DNA of 64,000 bases, taken from NCBI RefSeq assembly GCF_009876115.1, contig NZ_WWSY01000005.1, positions 62,001 to 126,000 on the forward strand. Direction: 5' to 3'. Every line of letters begins with the position of its first letter. Position 1 is the first letter of the stretch. The translations under genes and the position numbers were made by a program. Origin of the DNA: Collinsella aerofaciens. GTDB taxonomy: Bacteria > Actinomycetota > Coriobacteriia > Coriobacteriales > Coriobacteriaceae. Shown here piece by piece: positions 15,254 to 24,168 of the stretch. Under the pieces are notes generated by a model that was not told where the DNA came from, ran no database searches, and saw only the letters and a program-made list of their open reading frames with translations.

Positions 15254-17329
15254 ATGAGATTCTCGATTATCAGCGAGATCCCCGGCAGGACCCGTCTTCA
15301 ATTGGCGGGTCCTGTGCCAGAGAGCGATCTCGATGCACTTCTTAAGCTCAGCGGCGATATCGACGGCGTGCACAAGGTGCGCGTCTACGGCCGTATTGGC
15401 CAGATGGCGCTCGAATACGACGAGTCGCGCCGCGATGCCGTGCTGGCCGCCGTCGGTGCGCTCGACGCTCAGGCCATTGCCGACGCAAAGACAGGCTACG
15501 TGATGCAGCTTGAGCCACGCAAGCACAAGCTCGTCATGGATCTTGCCACACTTATCGGTGCCCATTACGCACGTCGCTGGTTTTTGCCCACGCCCCTGCG
15601 TGCGGTGTTTGTCGTGGCCGGTTACATGACCTTTTTGCGCGCCGCCCTGCGTGAGCTCGCGCAGCCGCGCTTGACCGTTCCCGTGCTCGACGCTTCGGCC
15701 ATCGGTATCTCGTTTGTCAAACGTGATGTCGACACCGCGGGCCAGACGATGTTCCTGCTCAATGTGGGAGAGCTGCTCGAGGACTACACGCGCGCCATGA
15801 GCGAAAACGAGCTCATCAACTCGCTGCTCGATGTGCCCGACAAGGCGCAAAAGGTCGTCGGCGACACCGAGGTAAGCGTTGCCGCCACCGAGCTCGAGCC
15901 CGGCGACTTGGTCGCCGTGCGCACCGGCATGTCCATCTGCATCGACGGTGTTGTCGAGCAGGGGAGCGCTATGGTCAACCAGGCGACCCTGACCGGCGAG
16001 CCGCTGGCCGTCGAGCGCAGCGTGGGCGACGACGTGTTCGCCGGTACCGTCGTGGAAGACGGCGGCATCTTGGTGCGCGTGCGCGCCAATACGGCGCAAA
16101 CCAAACTGCGCTCAATCGTCTCGCTCGTGCAGACGGCCGACTCGCTCAAGTCCGAGGGCCAGTCGCATATGGAGGACCTTGCCAACAAGATCGTCCCGTG
16201 GAACTTCCTGCTCGCGGGCCTGGTTGCGCTTACTACCCGCAGCCTCATCAAGACCTCGGCGGCACTGATGGTCGACTACTCGTGCGCACTCAAGCTCACG
16301 GGTTCCGTTGCCGTCATGACCGCTATGAGCGATGCTGCCAAGATGGGCGTCATGGTCAAGGGCGCGAAGTACTTTGAGTCGTTTGCCAAGGCCGACACCA
16401 TTGTGTTTGACAAGACCGGCACGCTTACCGAGGCGCAGCCGCGTCTTGCCTGCGTGCTCACCACCGATGGCTGGAGCGAGGACGAGGTCCTGCGCCTTTC
16501 CGCTTGCTTGGAGGAGCATTTTCCGCATCCGGTGGCGCGTGCCGTGGTCAATGCGGCACGCGAGCGCGGGCTCGAGCACCGCGAGCGCCATGCTGCCGTC
16601 GAGTACATCGTGGCGCACGGCATCGCTTCGTCCATCGAGGGGCGTCGCGTGATTATCGGCTCGGCACACTTTGTGTTTGAGGACGAGAGCGCGCAGCTCG
16701 ATTCCGACATTAAGGAGCGCATTGAGTCCCAGATGCAGGGCCTGTCGCCGCTGTACCTGGCGGTCGACGGCAAGGTCGTCGGCGTGCTCGGCATCGAGGA
16801 TCCGCTCAAGGCCGGGGTCCGTGAGGCCATCGCCGACCTGCACGCGTTGGGCGTTAAGCATGTCGTTATGCTCACGGGCGACTCGGAGCGCACGGCCGAG
16901 CGCATTGCTCGCGAGGCAGGGGTCGACGAGTTTAAGGCCGAGCTGCTGCCCGAGGACAAGTACGCGTATGTGGAGCGCATTAAGGGCGAGGGGCGCCACG
17001 TTGCCATGGTGGGCGACGGTGTCAACGATTCGCCGGCGCTCGGTTTGGCCGACGTGGGCTTGGCGATGGGTGGCGGAAGCGACATCGCCAAGGAGGTCGC
17101 CGATATCATCCTGACCGATACGGATCTGGCCGCAATCGTGCGCCTGCGCCGCATGAGTCAGGGCCTCATTGATCGTCTGACGAGCTCCTACTCTAAGGTG
17201 ATGCTCACCAACTCGGCGCTGTTGGCATTGGGTATTACCGGCGCGATTACCCCGCAGACGTCGTCGTTACTGCACAACGGCTCGACGATTGCCTACAGCC
17301 TGAGCAACGCAAAGGCGTACCTGCATTAG
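15254..17329 (+). CDS. P1B-type metal-translocating ATPase
   Basis: 691 residues; ATG 15254, weak ribosome site. The first 75 residues look like a metal-binding (HMA) fold but lack the usual CxxC. The pump core is complete: TGE loop (TLTGEPLAVE), the membrane motif YSCAL (Cys344), phosphorylated Asp386 in DKTGTLTEA, the HP motif in HFPHPVARAVV, and GDGVNDSPAL. The transmembrane motif is not the CPC of copper pumps, so iron, manganese or another divalent ion is more likely; the metal is unknown. It is co-transcribed with the DUF6110-like gene and ends in a strong terminator. Confidence 0.9.
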   Translation: MRFSIISEIPGRTRLQLAGPVPESDLDALLKLSGDIDGVHKVRVYGRIGQMALEYDESRRDAVLAAVGALDAQAIADAKTGYVMQLEPRKHKLVMDLATLIGAHYARRWFLPTPLRAVFVVAGYMTFLRAALRELAQPRLTVPVLDASAIGISFVKRDVDTAGQTMFLLNVGELLEDYTRAMSENELINSLLDVPDKAQKVVGDTEVSVAATELEPGDLVAVRTGMSICIDGVVEQGSAMVNQATLTGEPLAVERSVGDDVFAGTVVEDGGILVRVRANTAQTKLRSIVSLVQTADSLKSEGQSHMEDLANKIVPWNFLLAGLVALTTRSLIKTSAALMVDYSCALKLTGSVAVMTAMSDAAKMGVMVKGAKYFESFAKADTIVFDKTGTLTEAQPRLACVLTTDGWSEDEVLRLSACLEEHFPHPVARAVVNAARERGLEHRERHAAVEYIVAHGIASSIEGRRVIIGSAHFVFEDESAQLDSDIKERIESQMQGLSPLYLAVDGKVVGVLGIEDPLKAGVREAIADLHALGVKHVVMLTGDSERTAERIAREAGVDEFKAELLPEDKYAYVERIKGEGRHVAMVGDGVNDSPALGLADVGLAMGGGSDIAKEVADIILTDTDLAAIVRLRRMSQGLIDRLTSSYSKVMLTNSALLALGITGAITPQTSSLLHNGSTIAYSLSNAKAYLH

Positions 17330-17353
17330 CAGACGTGTTCGCCCACGTTATCT

Positions 17354-17399
17354 GGCCTGCGCCCAGACGGCATTTGTGTCGTCTGGGCGCAGGCCTTTT
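17354..17399 (+). terminator. Rho-independent terminator of the metal ATPase operon
   Basis: A perfect 16-bp stem (17354-17369 with 17380-17395) with a 10-nt loop, followed by TTTT. Confidence 0.93.
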
Positions 17400-17403
17400 G
17401 CGT

Positions 17404-17452
17404 TTGACCATGTGCTAGCTTCTCTATATAGTGTTGCTAACAGGGCTAGCAA
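17404..17452 (+). promoter_or_regulatory. Promoter and operator of the toxin-antitoxin pair
   Basis: TTGACC (17404-17409) and TATAGT (17427-17432) are 17 bp apart. Immediately downstream lies the dyad TTGCTA-N7-TAGCAA (17434-17452), and a related TGCTAGC lies in the spacer. This is the layout expected for autoregulation by a toxin-antitoxin complex. Confidence 0.7.
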
Positions 17453-17472
17453 TTGAAGGGAGCGGGATCGAC

Positions 17473-17826
17473 GTGGGTGCTGTTAGCGGCATGGCGCAGG
17501 TGAACGTTCGCGTGGATCGCCAGGTCAAGAACCGTGCCGAGGAGGCGCTGCGGCTTTCGGGCGGGTCACTGCCCGAGCTCATCAAAAAGGTGGTGGCAAA
17601 GGTTGCGCAGGGCGGCGGGAAGTGCGAGGAAGTGCTTGCGGCCGTCGACGACCGGCGGCAATCCGTCGCGCCCGATACTCCGTTCGCCGCATCATGGGCA
17701 GCGGCAGACCGGCTTTATGCAGATTTGGGCATCGCTACGTCGCCCGTATCCGACGATCGCGATTGGGACACAATCTATTCCGAAGCCATGGACGAGCGCT
17801 ATCGCCAAAAGGGGATGATCCTGTGA
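17473..17826 (+). CDS. RelB/DinJ-like antitoxin
   Basis: 117 residues from GTG 17473, with GAAGGGAG about 9 nt upstream; ATG 17491 is an alternative. The ORF can be extended to 17431, but that start lies within the promoter. The N-terminus (MAQVNVRVDRQVKNRAEEAL) is a ribbon-helix-helix of the RelB/DinJ type, which binds its own operator. The C-terminus would wrap the toxin. Its stop overlaps the toxin start (GTGA). Confidence 0.75.
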   Translation: MGAVSGMAQVNVRVDRQVKNRAEEALRLSGGSLPELIKKVVAKVAQGGGKCEEVLAAVDDRRQSVAPDTPFAASWAAADRLYADLGIATSPVSDDRDWDTIYSEAMDERYRQKGMIL

Positions 17827-18338
17827 GCGGGGCTCCCCTCAAAATAATGGTGGACGCCAACGTATGGGTTGATTCGTTTTGCGTCGACCATGCCGAGTCG
17901 CTTGCCGCGCGTGCGTTTATTGGGCAGGCGGCGGAGGCAGGGGCATTGATGTTCTTTCCGGTGCATATCGCCAAGGACGTGCTGTATGTTGTACAGCACG
18001 AACTGAAGCGCAGCGTTCTTGCCAGCGGGGGAGCGCTCGGCGAGGCTTCTGCCCGCGCGATTGGCGATGCGGCGCTGGCGTTTGTTCGGAACATGACCGA
18101 AAACGCCACGGCCGTGGGTGCAGATGCGTCGGACCTTTGGCTGGCCGACAAATACTTAGCGCTCCATCGCGATTACGAAGACAACTTGGTGCTCGCCGCG
18201 TGCAAGCGCGCGCAGGTCGATTACTTGGTGACTAACGATCGCAAGCTGCTCGAACATGCCGATCTTGCAGCAAAGACCCCGCGCCAAATGATGCCGATTC
18301 TGGCTTTGGCCGAACGCGGCCGCGCGGCTATCGGTTGA
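17823..18338 (+). CDS. PIN-domain toxin (VapC-like ribonuclease)
   Basis: 171 residues from GTG 17823, with AAGGGGAT upstream and a 4-nt overlap with the antitoxin; the ORF runs open further upstream in antisense-like sequence. The PIN acidic residues are visible: Asp11 in IMVDANVW, acidic residues in LHRDYEDNLVLAACKR, and the terminal LVTNDRKL. PIN toxins cut RNA, often tRNA or rRNA, when the antitoxin is degraded. A RelB-like antitoxin with a PIN toxin is a mixed pair, not unusual in actinobacteria. Confidence 0.82.
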   Translation: MSGAPLKIMVDANVWVDSFCVDHAESLAARAFIGQAAEAGALMFFPVHIAKDVLYVVQHELKRSVLASGGALGEASARAIGDAALAFVRNMTENATAVGADASDLWLADKYLALHRDYEDNLVLAACKRAQVDYLVTNDRKLLEHADLAAKTPRQMMPILALAERGRAAIG

Positions 18339-18352
18339 CGCAAACTGTTTGC

Positions 18353-18389
18353 GGGCCTCTTGGACGACGATGCGCCAAGGGGCCCGCGT
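18353..18389. terminator. Hairpin between convergent genes
   Basis: A 13-bp stem with one G-U pair (GCGGGCCTCTTGG with CCAAGGGGCCCGC) lies between the toxin gene and the convergent gene at 18397. There is no clear T-run on either side. Confidence 0.5.
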
Positions 18390-18396
18390 CTGCTAT

Positions 18397-18831
18397 TTAC
18401 AAAAGCTCGGCCTTAATGGCGGGACTTTCTGCGAGCTGCTCGGCTGCCTTTTCGTCGGAGCTATCGAGTGCTGCCAGGCTTCGGTAGACCCACTCGTTGA
18501 CCTGGGTGTTCTTGACGCCTGCGGTCTGCATAAGGGCGCCTACCTCGCGGATTGCTGCGAACAGATCGGCCTTGGGACCCGCGAGCTCGACCTCGATACC
18601 GTGGTAGGCGGCCACGCCGCGGTTCTCACTCACGTGGTCGATAAAGCCCTCGACGGTCTCAAGCTGCTGAGTGAGAGCTGCATCATCGTCAACGTCCAGC
18701 GCGACGAGTGCGTTCGATACCGTGAGGGCGGGATGTCCGCAGGGGACAAAGCCCTCGATGACATCCATAGCTTCGGTAATGGTTGAGCCCAGGCCTGCGA
18801 GGGCATTGACGAGTTGCTGCTTGGTATCCAT
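18397..18831 (-). CDS. Conserved hypothetical protein, acidic helical
   Basis: 144 residues, start ATG 18831 with AAAGGA 6 nt upstream. It is acidic and mostly helical, with no membrane segment or known motif. It includes VIEGFVPCGHPALTVSNALVA and a middle segment VAAYHGIEVELAGPKADLF. I do not recognise the family. It stands alone between a toxin-antitoxin pair and the tmRNA gene. Confidence 0.7.
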   Translation of the reverse strand: MDTKQQLVNALAGLGSTITEAMDVIEGFVPCGHPALTVSNALVALDVDDDAALTQQLETVEGFIDHVSENRGVAAYHGIEVELAGPKADLFAAIREVGALMQTAGVKNTQVNEWVYRSLAALDSSDEKAAEQLAESPAIKAELL

Positions 18832-19070
18832 AACGGTCCTTTCGACGGGTCAATTTTGCTTGGCGAAAATATACGTGACGCGATCGGTAACAAAAGTGCG
18901 AAGTGCGGCGCACATTGGGGTCTTCACAGCTCGTGCATAGAACAGCTGTCCGCTTTCAGAACGTGGTAAGATAACACTCCACAAGCGGGGCTCGCCCCGT
19001 ATGTTCCTTGAAAAGTCGACGGTTATCGGGTGTTTGCAGGCCCGATACCATCCAGACTTTCCCGACATTC

Positions 19071-19434
19071 GGGGGCGACTGGTTTCGACACGATAGCTCT
19101 GAGAGAGGAAGCAAGCCGAGGTCTCCTCGCCTCGTTAAACAGGGGTACCGTCAAATTGAATTGACAACAACTCTTCTTTTGAGCCTATGGCTCTCGCTGC
19201 TTAATTTATAGCGGCGCGTCAACCCGGTGATTTCCCCGACACCGGCGCGACGTCATGTTAGGGGAATGCTCCTGCGCACGTAATCGGTATGGCGCAGGCT
19301 AAGATCGAACCGGTTGGGATGCTGCGAGCGTGTCGCTGCGCGCAAAGCGTCCGAGACTAAACCAGCGACTGAGCTTGGAGATGCCAATCAGGGGGCTTTC
19401 GTGGACCGGAGTTCGATTCTCCGCGCCTCCACCA
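19071..19434 (+). ncRNA. ssrA: Transfer-messenger RNA (tmRNA)
   Basis: The 5' end GGGGGCGACTGGTTTCGAC and 3' end GGAGTTCGATTCTCC...CCTCCACCA form the tRNA-like half; 19071-19077 pair with 19424-19430 (one G-U), and CCA is encoded. The tag frame ends NNSSFEPMALAA followed by TAA, a typical ALAA degradation tag; the resume codon is probably the GAC before it. It is a one-piece tmRNA that rescues stalled ribosomes and tags the nascent chain. Confidence 0.96.
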
Positions 19435-19442
19435 ATAGTTAC

Positions 19443-19475
19443 AGGCAGGTAGATATTCGTATCTACCTGCCTTTT
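19443..19475 (+). terminator. tmRNA terminator
   Basis: A perfect 13-bp stem (19443-19455 with 19460-19472) closed by a TTCG tetraloop, followed by a T-run. Confidence 0.95.
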
Positions 19476-19490
19476 CATTTCTAGCCCGTA

Positions 19491-19735
19491 CCGCGGAGAA
19501 TCGAACTCTATGCAGGGCGCGGGCGTTAAGCAAACGCGAAGCGTTTGTAGCCCGCGGGCGAGGGCGGCGGCAGCCGGCCGAAGCCGGTGCGTATTTGCGA
19601 AGCGAATACGCGGATTCTCCGCGCAAAGCCTCAGCCCAAAACAGATGCGATGTTATCGAATCTCAGCCGGTCATGCGCCGCATCAACGGAATCCCAAACC
19701 CGCGGAGAATCGAACTCTATGCAGGGCGCGGGCGT
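19491..19735. repeat. Direct repeats carrying inverted tmRNA T-arm sequence
   Basis: An identical 36-bp block occurs at 19491-19526 and 19700-19735. Each contains CGGAGAATCGAACTC, the reverse complement of a tRNA/tmRNA T-arm, very like the tmRNA 3' end at 19409-19423. Between them are short hairpins such as AAACGCGAAGCGTTT and GTATTTGCGAAGCGAATAC. No complete tRNA can be folded here. Confidence 0.75.
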
Positions 19736-19763
19736 AAAGAAAAACGCCTCAGTGACTCAGACC

Positions 19764-19903
19764 GGGACACGCTTTCCCAATGGCAGCTCAAGCGGAAAGC
19801 GCATCCCGGAATCCGCGCTCAGAACGGGTCGCGCTTTCCCAATGACGGTCCAAGCGGAAAGCGCATCCCGGAATCCCGCCTCAAACTGGGACGCGCTTTT
19901 CGC
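19764..19903. repeat. 62-bp tandem hairpin repeat, 2.3 units
   Basis: Units start at 19764, 19826 and 19888, exactly 62 bp apart. Each full unit has CGCTTTCC and GGAAAGCG arms flanked by GGGA/TCCC, so each can fold as one interrupted hairpin. The third unit stops after its first arm. No coding sense is apparent. Confidence 0.8.
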
Positions 19904-19988
19904 TTCACCTGCCGCCTCGAAAAACCTGCGCGCCCTCCATTCCAAAACTGGGTAGAAGAAAGCCAAAACGCAATCGCAGGAGGTCAAT

Positions 19989-20867
19989 ATGACTGCAGAA
20001 GATAAGGCAAAGAACGCCGGCAAGGTCGCGCTCGTTTTGGAGGGCGGCAGCTTCCGCGGGCAATTTACCGCAGGCGTACTCGACGTTCTCATGGAGGCCG
20101 GCGTCGAGATTCCGGCTGTCTACGGTGTATCGGCCGGCGCTCTCAACGGCGTGAACTACAAGTCGCATCAGATCGGCCGTGCCAACCGCATCAACCTGGC
20201 TTTCTGCAATGACAACCGCTTCATGGGCGCCGCATCGTTTGCGTCCACGGGCTCCATCGTGGGTTACGATTTTATCTTCAACGATGTCCAGGACCGCCTG
20301 GATCCCTTTGACAACGAAGCGTTCGACGCGAGCCCCACCAAGATGTACGCCGTCGCGACGGACATGCTCTTTGGAACCGCTGCATACCTGCCGGTCAAAA
20401 GCGCCGTGCTCGACCTCGATGCCGTGCGCGCCTCGACGTCGCTGCCGCTGGTGACGCCGCCGGTCGAGATCGATGGGCACAAATACGTCGACGGCGGCGT
20501 AGCCGATTCGGTCCCCATCGAGCACGTGCTGGAGGAGGCCGGCTTCGACCGTGCAGTCGTCATTGTCACGCAGGATCGCTCGTACGAGAAAAAGCCCTAC
20601 GAGTTTATGCCCGCCGCACGCGCTCGCTATGCCGACTACCCCTACCTGCTTGAGGCTATCGAGACGCGCCACGACCGCTATAACATCCAGCGCATGCATC
20701 TGTGGAAGTATGAGCGCGAGGGCCGCGCGCTGGTCGTTGCTCCACAAAAGCCGGTCGAGGTCGGTCACGTTGAGCATGATCCGGCAAAGCTCCTCGACCT
20801 GTATATTCAGGGCCGCCAGGAGGCAAAGCGCCTACTGAGTGATATCGAGGCATTTGTCGAGCGCTAG
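19989..20867 (+). CDS. Patatin-like phospholipase family protein
   Basis: 292 residues; AGGAGG lies 6 nt before ATG 19989. The patatin fold elements are present: oxyanion loop LEGGSFRGQF, nucleophile Ser in GVSAGALNG, and the DGG of the Ser-Asp dyad (KYVDGGVADSVP). The C-terminal part matches the region found in bacterial YjjU/RssA-like relatives. It probably hydrolyses acyl chains of lipids in the cytoplasm or at the membrane; the natural substrate is unknown. Confidence 0.88.
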   Translation: MTAEDKAKNAGKVALVLEGGSFRGQFTAGVLDVLMEAGVEIPAVYGVSAGALNGVNYKSHQIGRANRINLAFCNDNRFMGAASFASTGSIVGYDFIFNDVQDRLDPFDNEAFDASPTKMYAVATDMLFGTAAYLPVKSAVLDLDAVRASTSLPLVTPPVEIDGHKYVDGGVADSVPIEHVLEEAGFDRAVVIVTQDRSYEKKPYEFMPAARARYADYPYLLEAIETRHDRYNIQRMHLWKYEREGRALVVAPQKPVEVGHVEHDPAKLLDLYIQGRQEAKRLLSDIEAFVER

Positions 20868-20930
20868 TGTCGCGACGTCATGACCCATGGATGACATGTG
20901 CAGAAACTCTGGTCGGAGCCAAAATACCTG

Positions 20931-20958
20931 TTGACTCGGGCGGCGAGCGGGGTAATAT
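20931..20958 (+). promoter_or_regulatory. Promoter of rplM-rpsI
   Basis: TTGACT (20931-20936) and TAATAT (20953-20958) with a 16-bp spacer, about 65 nt before the rplM start. Confidence 0.75.
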
Positions 20959-21024
20959 GGACGGGTTACTTGCAGAGCCCCGTGAATCTCTGTAACAACA
21001 CGTACTGTACATGGAGGAGTCTAA

Positions 21025-21468
21025 GTGATTTCGAAATCGACTCACTACGCCAAGCAGGGCGAGGTCCAGCGCAACTGGGTTCTCGTCGACGCCGATGGTG
21101 CTGTCCTGGGCCGTCTTGCCACCCAGATCGCAATGATTCTGCGCGGTAAGAACAAGCCCCAGTTCACGCCCAACAGCGACTGCGGCGACTTCGTTGTCGT
21201 CATCAACGCCGATAAGGTCCAGCTTACCGGTAACAAGGCCGACACGAAGACCTATTATCGCCACAGCGGCTACAACGGCGGCCTCAAGGCTGAGAGCTTC
21301 CGCCAGGCTATGGAGAAGCACCCGGAGAAGGTCATCGAGCGCGCCGTTCGCGGCATGCTGCCCAAGACCACCCTCGGCCGTGCCCAGATGACCAAGCTTA
21401 AGGTCTACGCTGGTGCCGAGCATCCGCACGCTGCCCAGAACCCCACGAAGATTGAGCTGGAGGCTTAA
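21025..21468 (+). CDS. rplM: 50S ribosomal protein L13
   Basis: 147 residues. The start is GTG 21025, with GGAGGAG 6 nt upstream. It has the L13 signature from [16 protein letters not shown] to [15 protein letters not shown]13 is an early-assembling large-subunit protein. It is followed after 2 nt by rpsI, the usual bacterial pair. Confidence 0.97.
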   Translation: MISKSTHYAKQGEVQRNWVLVDADGAVLGRLATQIAMILRGKNKPQFTPNSDCGDFVVVINADKVQLTGNKADTKTYYRHSGYNGGLKAESFRQAMEKHPEKVIERAVRGMLPKTTLGRAQMTKLKVYAGAEHPHAAQNPTKIELEA

Positions 21469-21470
21469 AG

Positions 21471-21866
<396 letters not shown>

Positions 21867-21896
21867 GGTTTTATCTCCTTACGAGATACAATGTAC

Positions 21897-21940
21897 AAGC
21901 GGGGCCTGCCGATTGCTCGGCGGGTCCCGCTTTTCTTTTT
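21897..21940 (+). terminator. Terminator of rplM-rpsI
   Basis: A 16-bp stem with two G-U pairs (21897-21912 with 21917-21932) and a TTGC loop, followed by TTTTCTTTTT. Confidence 0.93.
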
Positions 21941-21989
21941 CGACTAGGGTGGGCGACTGCGTTTTGCCCACTTGGGAAGGAGCGATCCT

Positions 21990-23327
21990 ATGCCCCAGAA
22001 CATCTTCGGTACCGATGGCGTCCGTGGCGTCGCCAACGCCGACCTCTCGTGCGACCTTGCATTTCGTCTGGGCCGCGCGGCGACCAAGTTCCTTGGCCCG
22101 GACATTTGCATCGGTCGCGATACGCGTCTTTCGGGCACCATGCTCGAGAGTGCTCTGACCGCCGGCATTATGGCCGAGGGCGGCCGTCCGCATTGCTGCG
22201 GCGTTATCCCTACGCCGGCCGTGGCACTGCTCACCGTTCAAAACGAGCTCGACGGCGGCATTGTCATTTCTGCTTCGCACAATCCGCCGGAGTTCAACGG
22301 CATCAAGTTCTTTAGTCGTAAGGGCATGAAGCTTCCCGACGCGGTTGAGGAAGAGATCAGCGCCTGGGTCATGTCCGAGGAGGCCATGGCTGCCGACACG
22401 CTGCCGACCGGCGCCGGTGTGGGTCACATCATCAAGATGAAGGATGCCCGCAAGGCCTATGTCGATCATGCCATCAGCACGCTCGACGGCCTTAAGCTCG
22501 ACGGCCTGGTCGTTGCCGTCGACTGCGGTCACGGTGCTTCCTGCCAGACCACGCCTGCCGCGCTGCAGCGCCTGGGCGCCACGGTGCATGCCATCAACAC
22601 CGATTTCTGCGGCACCGACATTAACGTCGAGTGCGGCTCCACGCACCTTGAGCCCCTGCGCGAGCTCGTGCTGCGCACCCACGCCGATATCGGCCTGGCC
22701 CACGACGGCGACGCCGATCGCGTGCTGTTCGTGGACAGTGAGGGCAACGAGATCGATGGCGACTACATCCTGGCTATCTGCGGCTCCGACCTTGCTGCTC
22801 GCGGCAAGCTCGCCAACTCCGAGATCGTCTCGACCGTCATGTGTAACCTGGGTTTCTCCATCGCAATGAAGGAGCAGGGCTTTGAGATGGTCCAGACCGC
22901 CGTGGGCGACCGCTACGTTTTGGAGCGCATGCTCGAGGACGGTGCCGTTATCGGTGGCGAGCAGTCCGGCCACATCATCTTCCTGGAGCACAACACCACC
23001 GGCGACGGTCTGGTGACGGCTCTGCAGCTGCTGGCCGTGCTCAAGCGCACCGGCCGCACCCTTACCGACCTTGCTGGCATCATGAAGAAGTACCCGCAGG
23101 TGCTCGTCAACGTGCATTCGGACAACAAGGCCGGCCTGGACGATTGCCAGCCCATTTGGGACGCCGTCGCTGCCGCCGAGAAAGAGCTCAACGGTCGCGG
23201 CCGCATCTTGGTGCGCCCGAGCGGTACCGAGCCGCTGGTTCGCGTTATGGCCGAGGCGGAGACGCACGAGCTGACCCAGCGTGTTGTTGACGATATCGTC
23301 GAGGTTGTCAAGCGCGAACTTCCCTAA
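21990..23327 (+). CDS. glmM: Phosphoglucosamine mutase
   Basis: 445 residues. ATG 21990 is chosen because AAGGAG lies upstream and the protein then starts with the conserved IFGTDGVRG; 21972 is less likely. The phosphorylated serine is Ser96 in ISASHNP, the metal loop is HDGDADR and the sugar loop GGEQSGH; the phosphate loop RPSGTEPLVR lies near the end. It converts glucosamine-6-phosphate to glucosamine-1-phosphate for peptidoglycan precursors. The PTS IIA and nagB genes that follow fit amino-sugar metabolism. Confidence 0.95.
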   Translation: MPQNIFGTDGVRGVANADLSCDLAFRLGRAATKFLGPDICIGRDTRLSGTMLESALTAGIMAEGGRPHCCGVIPTPAVALLTVQNELDGGIVISASHNPPEFNGIKFFSRKGMKLPDAVEEEISAWVMSEEAMAADTLPTGAGVGHIIKMKDARKAYVDHAISTLDGLKLDGLVVAVDCGHGASCQTTPAALQRLGATVHAINTDFCGTDINVECGSTHLEPLRELVLRTHADIGLAHDGDADRVLFVDSEGNEIDGDYILAICGSDLAARGKLANSEIVSTVMCNLGFSIAMKEQGFEMVQTAVGDRYVLERMLEDGAVIGGEQSGHIIFLEHNTTGDGLVTALQLLAVLKRTGRTLTDLAGIMKKYPQVLVNVHSDNKAGLDDCQPIWDAVAAAEKELNGRGRILVRPSGTEPLVRVMAEAETHELTQRVVDDIVEVVKRELP

Positions 23328-23398
23328 TGGCCAAAAACGGGTGCCAAGTGGTAAACTGACAAGGTTATTTTGATTGATTGGTATGTCCGAGGGGGAGC

Positions 23399-23896
23399 AT
23401 GTTCACTAAAGTCCTAAGGTCTTTTGGTATGCGTGGTCGAGTCCTTACGCTGGATGCTCCCATCTCGGGTGATGTCATTCCGTTGTCCGAGGTCAATGAC
23501 CAGACGTTTGCCACCGGCCTTTTGGGCCAGGGCGTGGCGATTCAGCCTGCCGGCACGCGCGTGATTGCGCCGGCAGACGCCAAGGTCGAGGCCATTTTTC
23601 CCACGGGACACGCCGTTGCGCTCAACACGGTCGATGGCCTAGACGTGCTCATCCACGTTGGTTTGGACACTGTTCAGCTCGAGGGCAAGCACTTTACCGT
23701 ACATGCGCAAGTGGGTGACATCGTCCATAAGGGCGATGTACTCATCGAGTTCGATCGCGAGGCAATTGCTGCCGAGGGCTACGATGTGACGGTTCCCATC
23801 TTGGTGTGCAACTCCGTTGAGTTCTCGAGCATCAAGGGTTCCGTTGGCGAGCATGTCGAGGAGATGGACCAACTCATCGTCGCTCGCGAGCGCTAG
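23399..23896 (+). CDS. PTS glucose-type IIA component
   Basis: 165 residues from ATG 23399 (GAGGGGGAG just upstream). It is a stand-alone IIA(Glc)-type domain: His71 (FPTGHAV) and the phosphorylated His86 (DVLIHVGLDTV) form the expected pair. It accepts phosphate from HPr and passes it to a IIB domain of a sugar permease, which is not in this window. Position beside nagB suggests N-acetylglucosamine or a related sugar, but that is inference. Confidence 0.9.
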   Translation: MFTKVLRSFGMRGRVLTLDAPISGDVIPLSEVNDQTFATGLLGQGVAIQPAGTRVIAPADAKVEAIFPTGHAVALNTVDGLDVLIHVGLDTVQLEGKHFTVHAQVGDIVHKGDVLIEFDREAIAAEGYDVTVPILVCNSVEFSSIKGSVGEHVEEMDQLIVARER

Positions 23897-24168
23897 TGAG
23901 CGCGCTCGGCCTTTAGCCTACAATTCAAACACGTTTACGGAGGGCGCCCTTGAAAGAGGACGCCCTCCGTGGCAAGATGGGATTTGTCCGAAGCTAAACA
24001 GCTTTGGGTCACCGTGGACGGGCAGGGGCCTCGACGCGGGTAGACACGAGACATATACATTACGCGACCTCGCCCTGGTGGCCGCACACGTTGGTTGCGG
24101 CCGACGCGGGCCGCGGGCAAGTGCTTGTAAGGGGAGCCTTGCCTCTCTTGTACGAGAAAGGACGCGTA
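23897..24168 (+). other. Structured region upstream of nagB
   Basis: No gene is seen. A perfect 10-bp hairpin lies at 23937-23970 (ACGGAGGGCG with CGCCCTCCGT), a possible end for the PTS gene though without a T-run. A further hairpin lies at 24080-24102 (GGCCGCA with TGCGGCC). The 160 nt before nagB look like a long leader. I do not recognise a known riboswitch. Confidence 0.45.

Noticed and set aside
19491-19735. Possible second tRNA next to the tmRNA
   Set aside because: Only T-arm-like sequence is present; acceptor, D and anticodon arms cannot be formed.
19764-19903. Possible CRISPR array
   Set aside because: The 62-bp units are repeated along their whole length with no unique spacers, and no cas genes are present.
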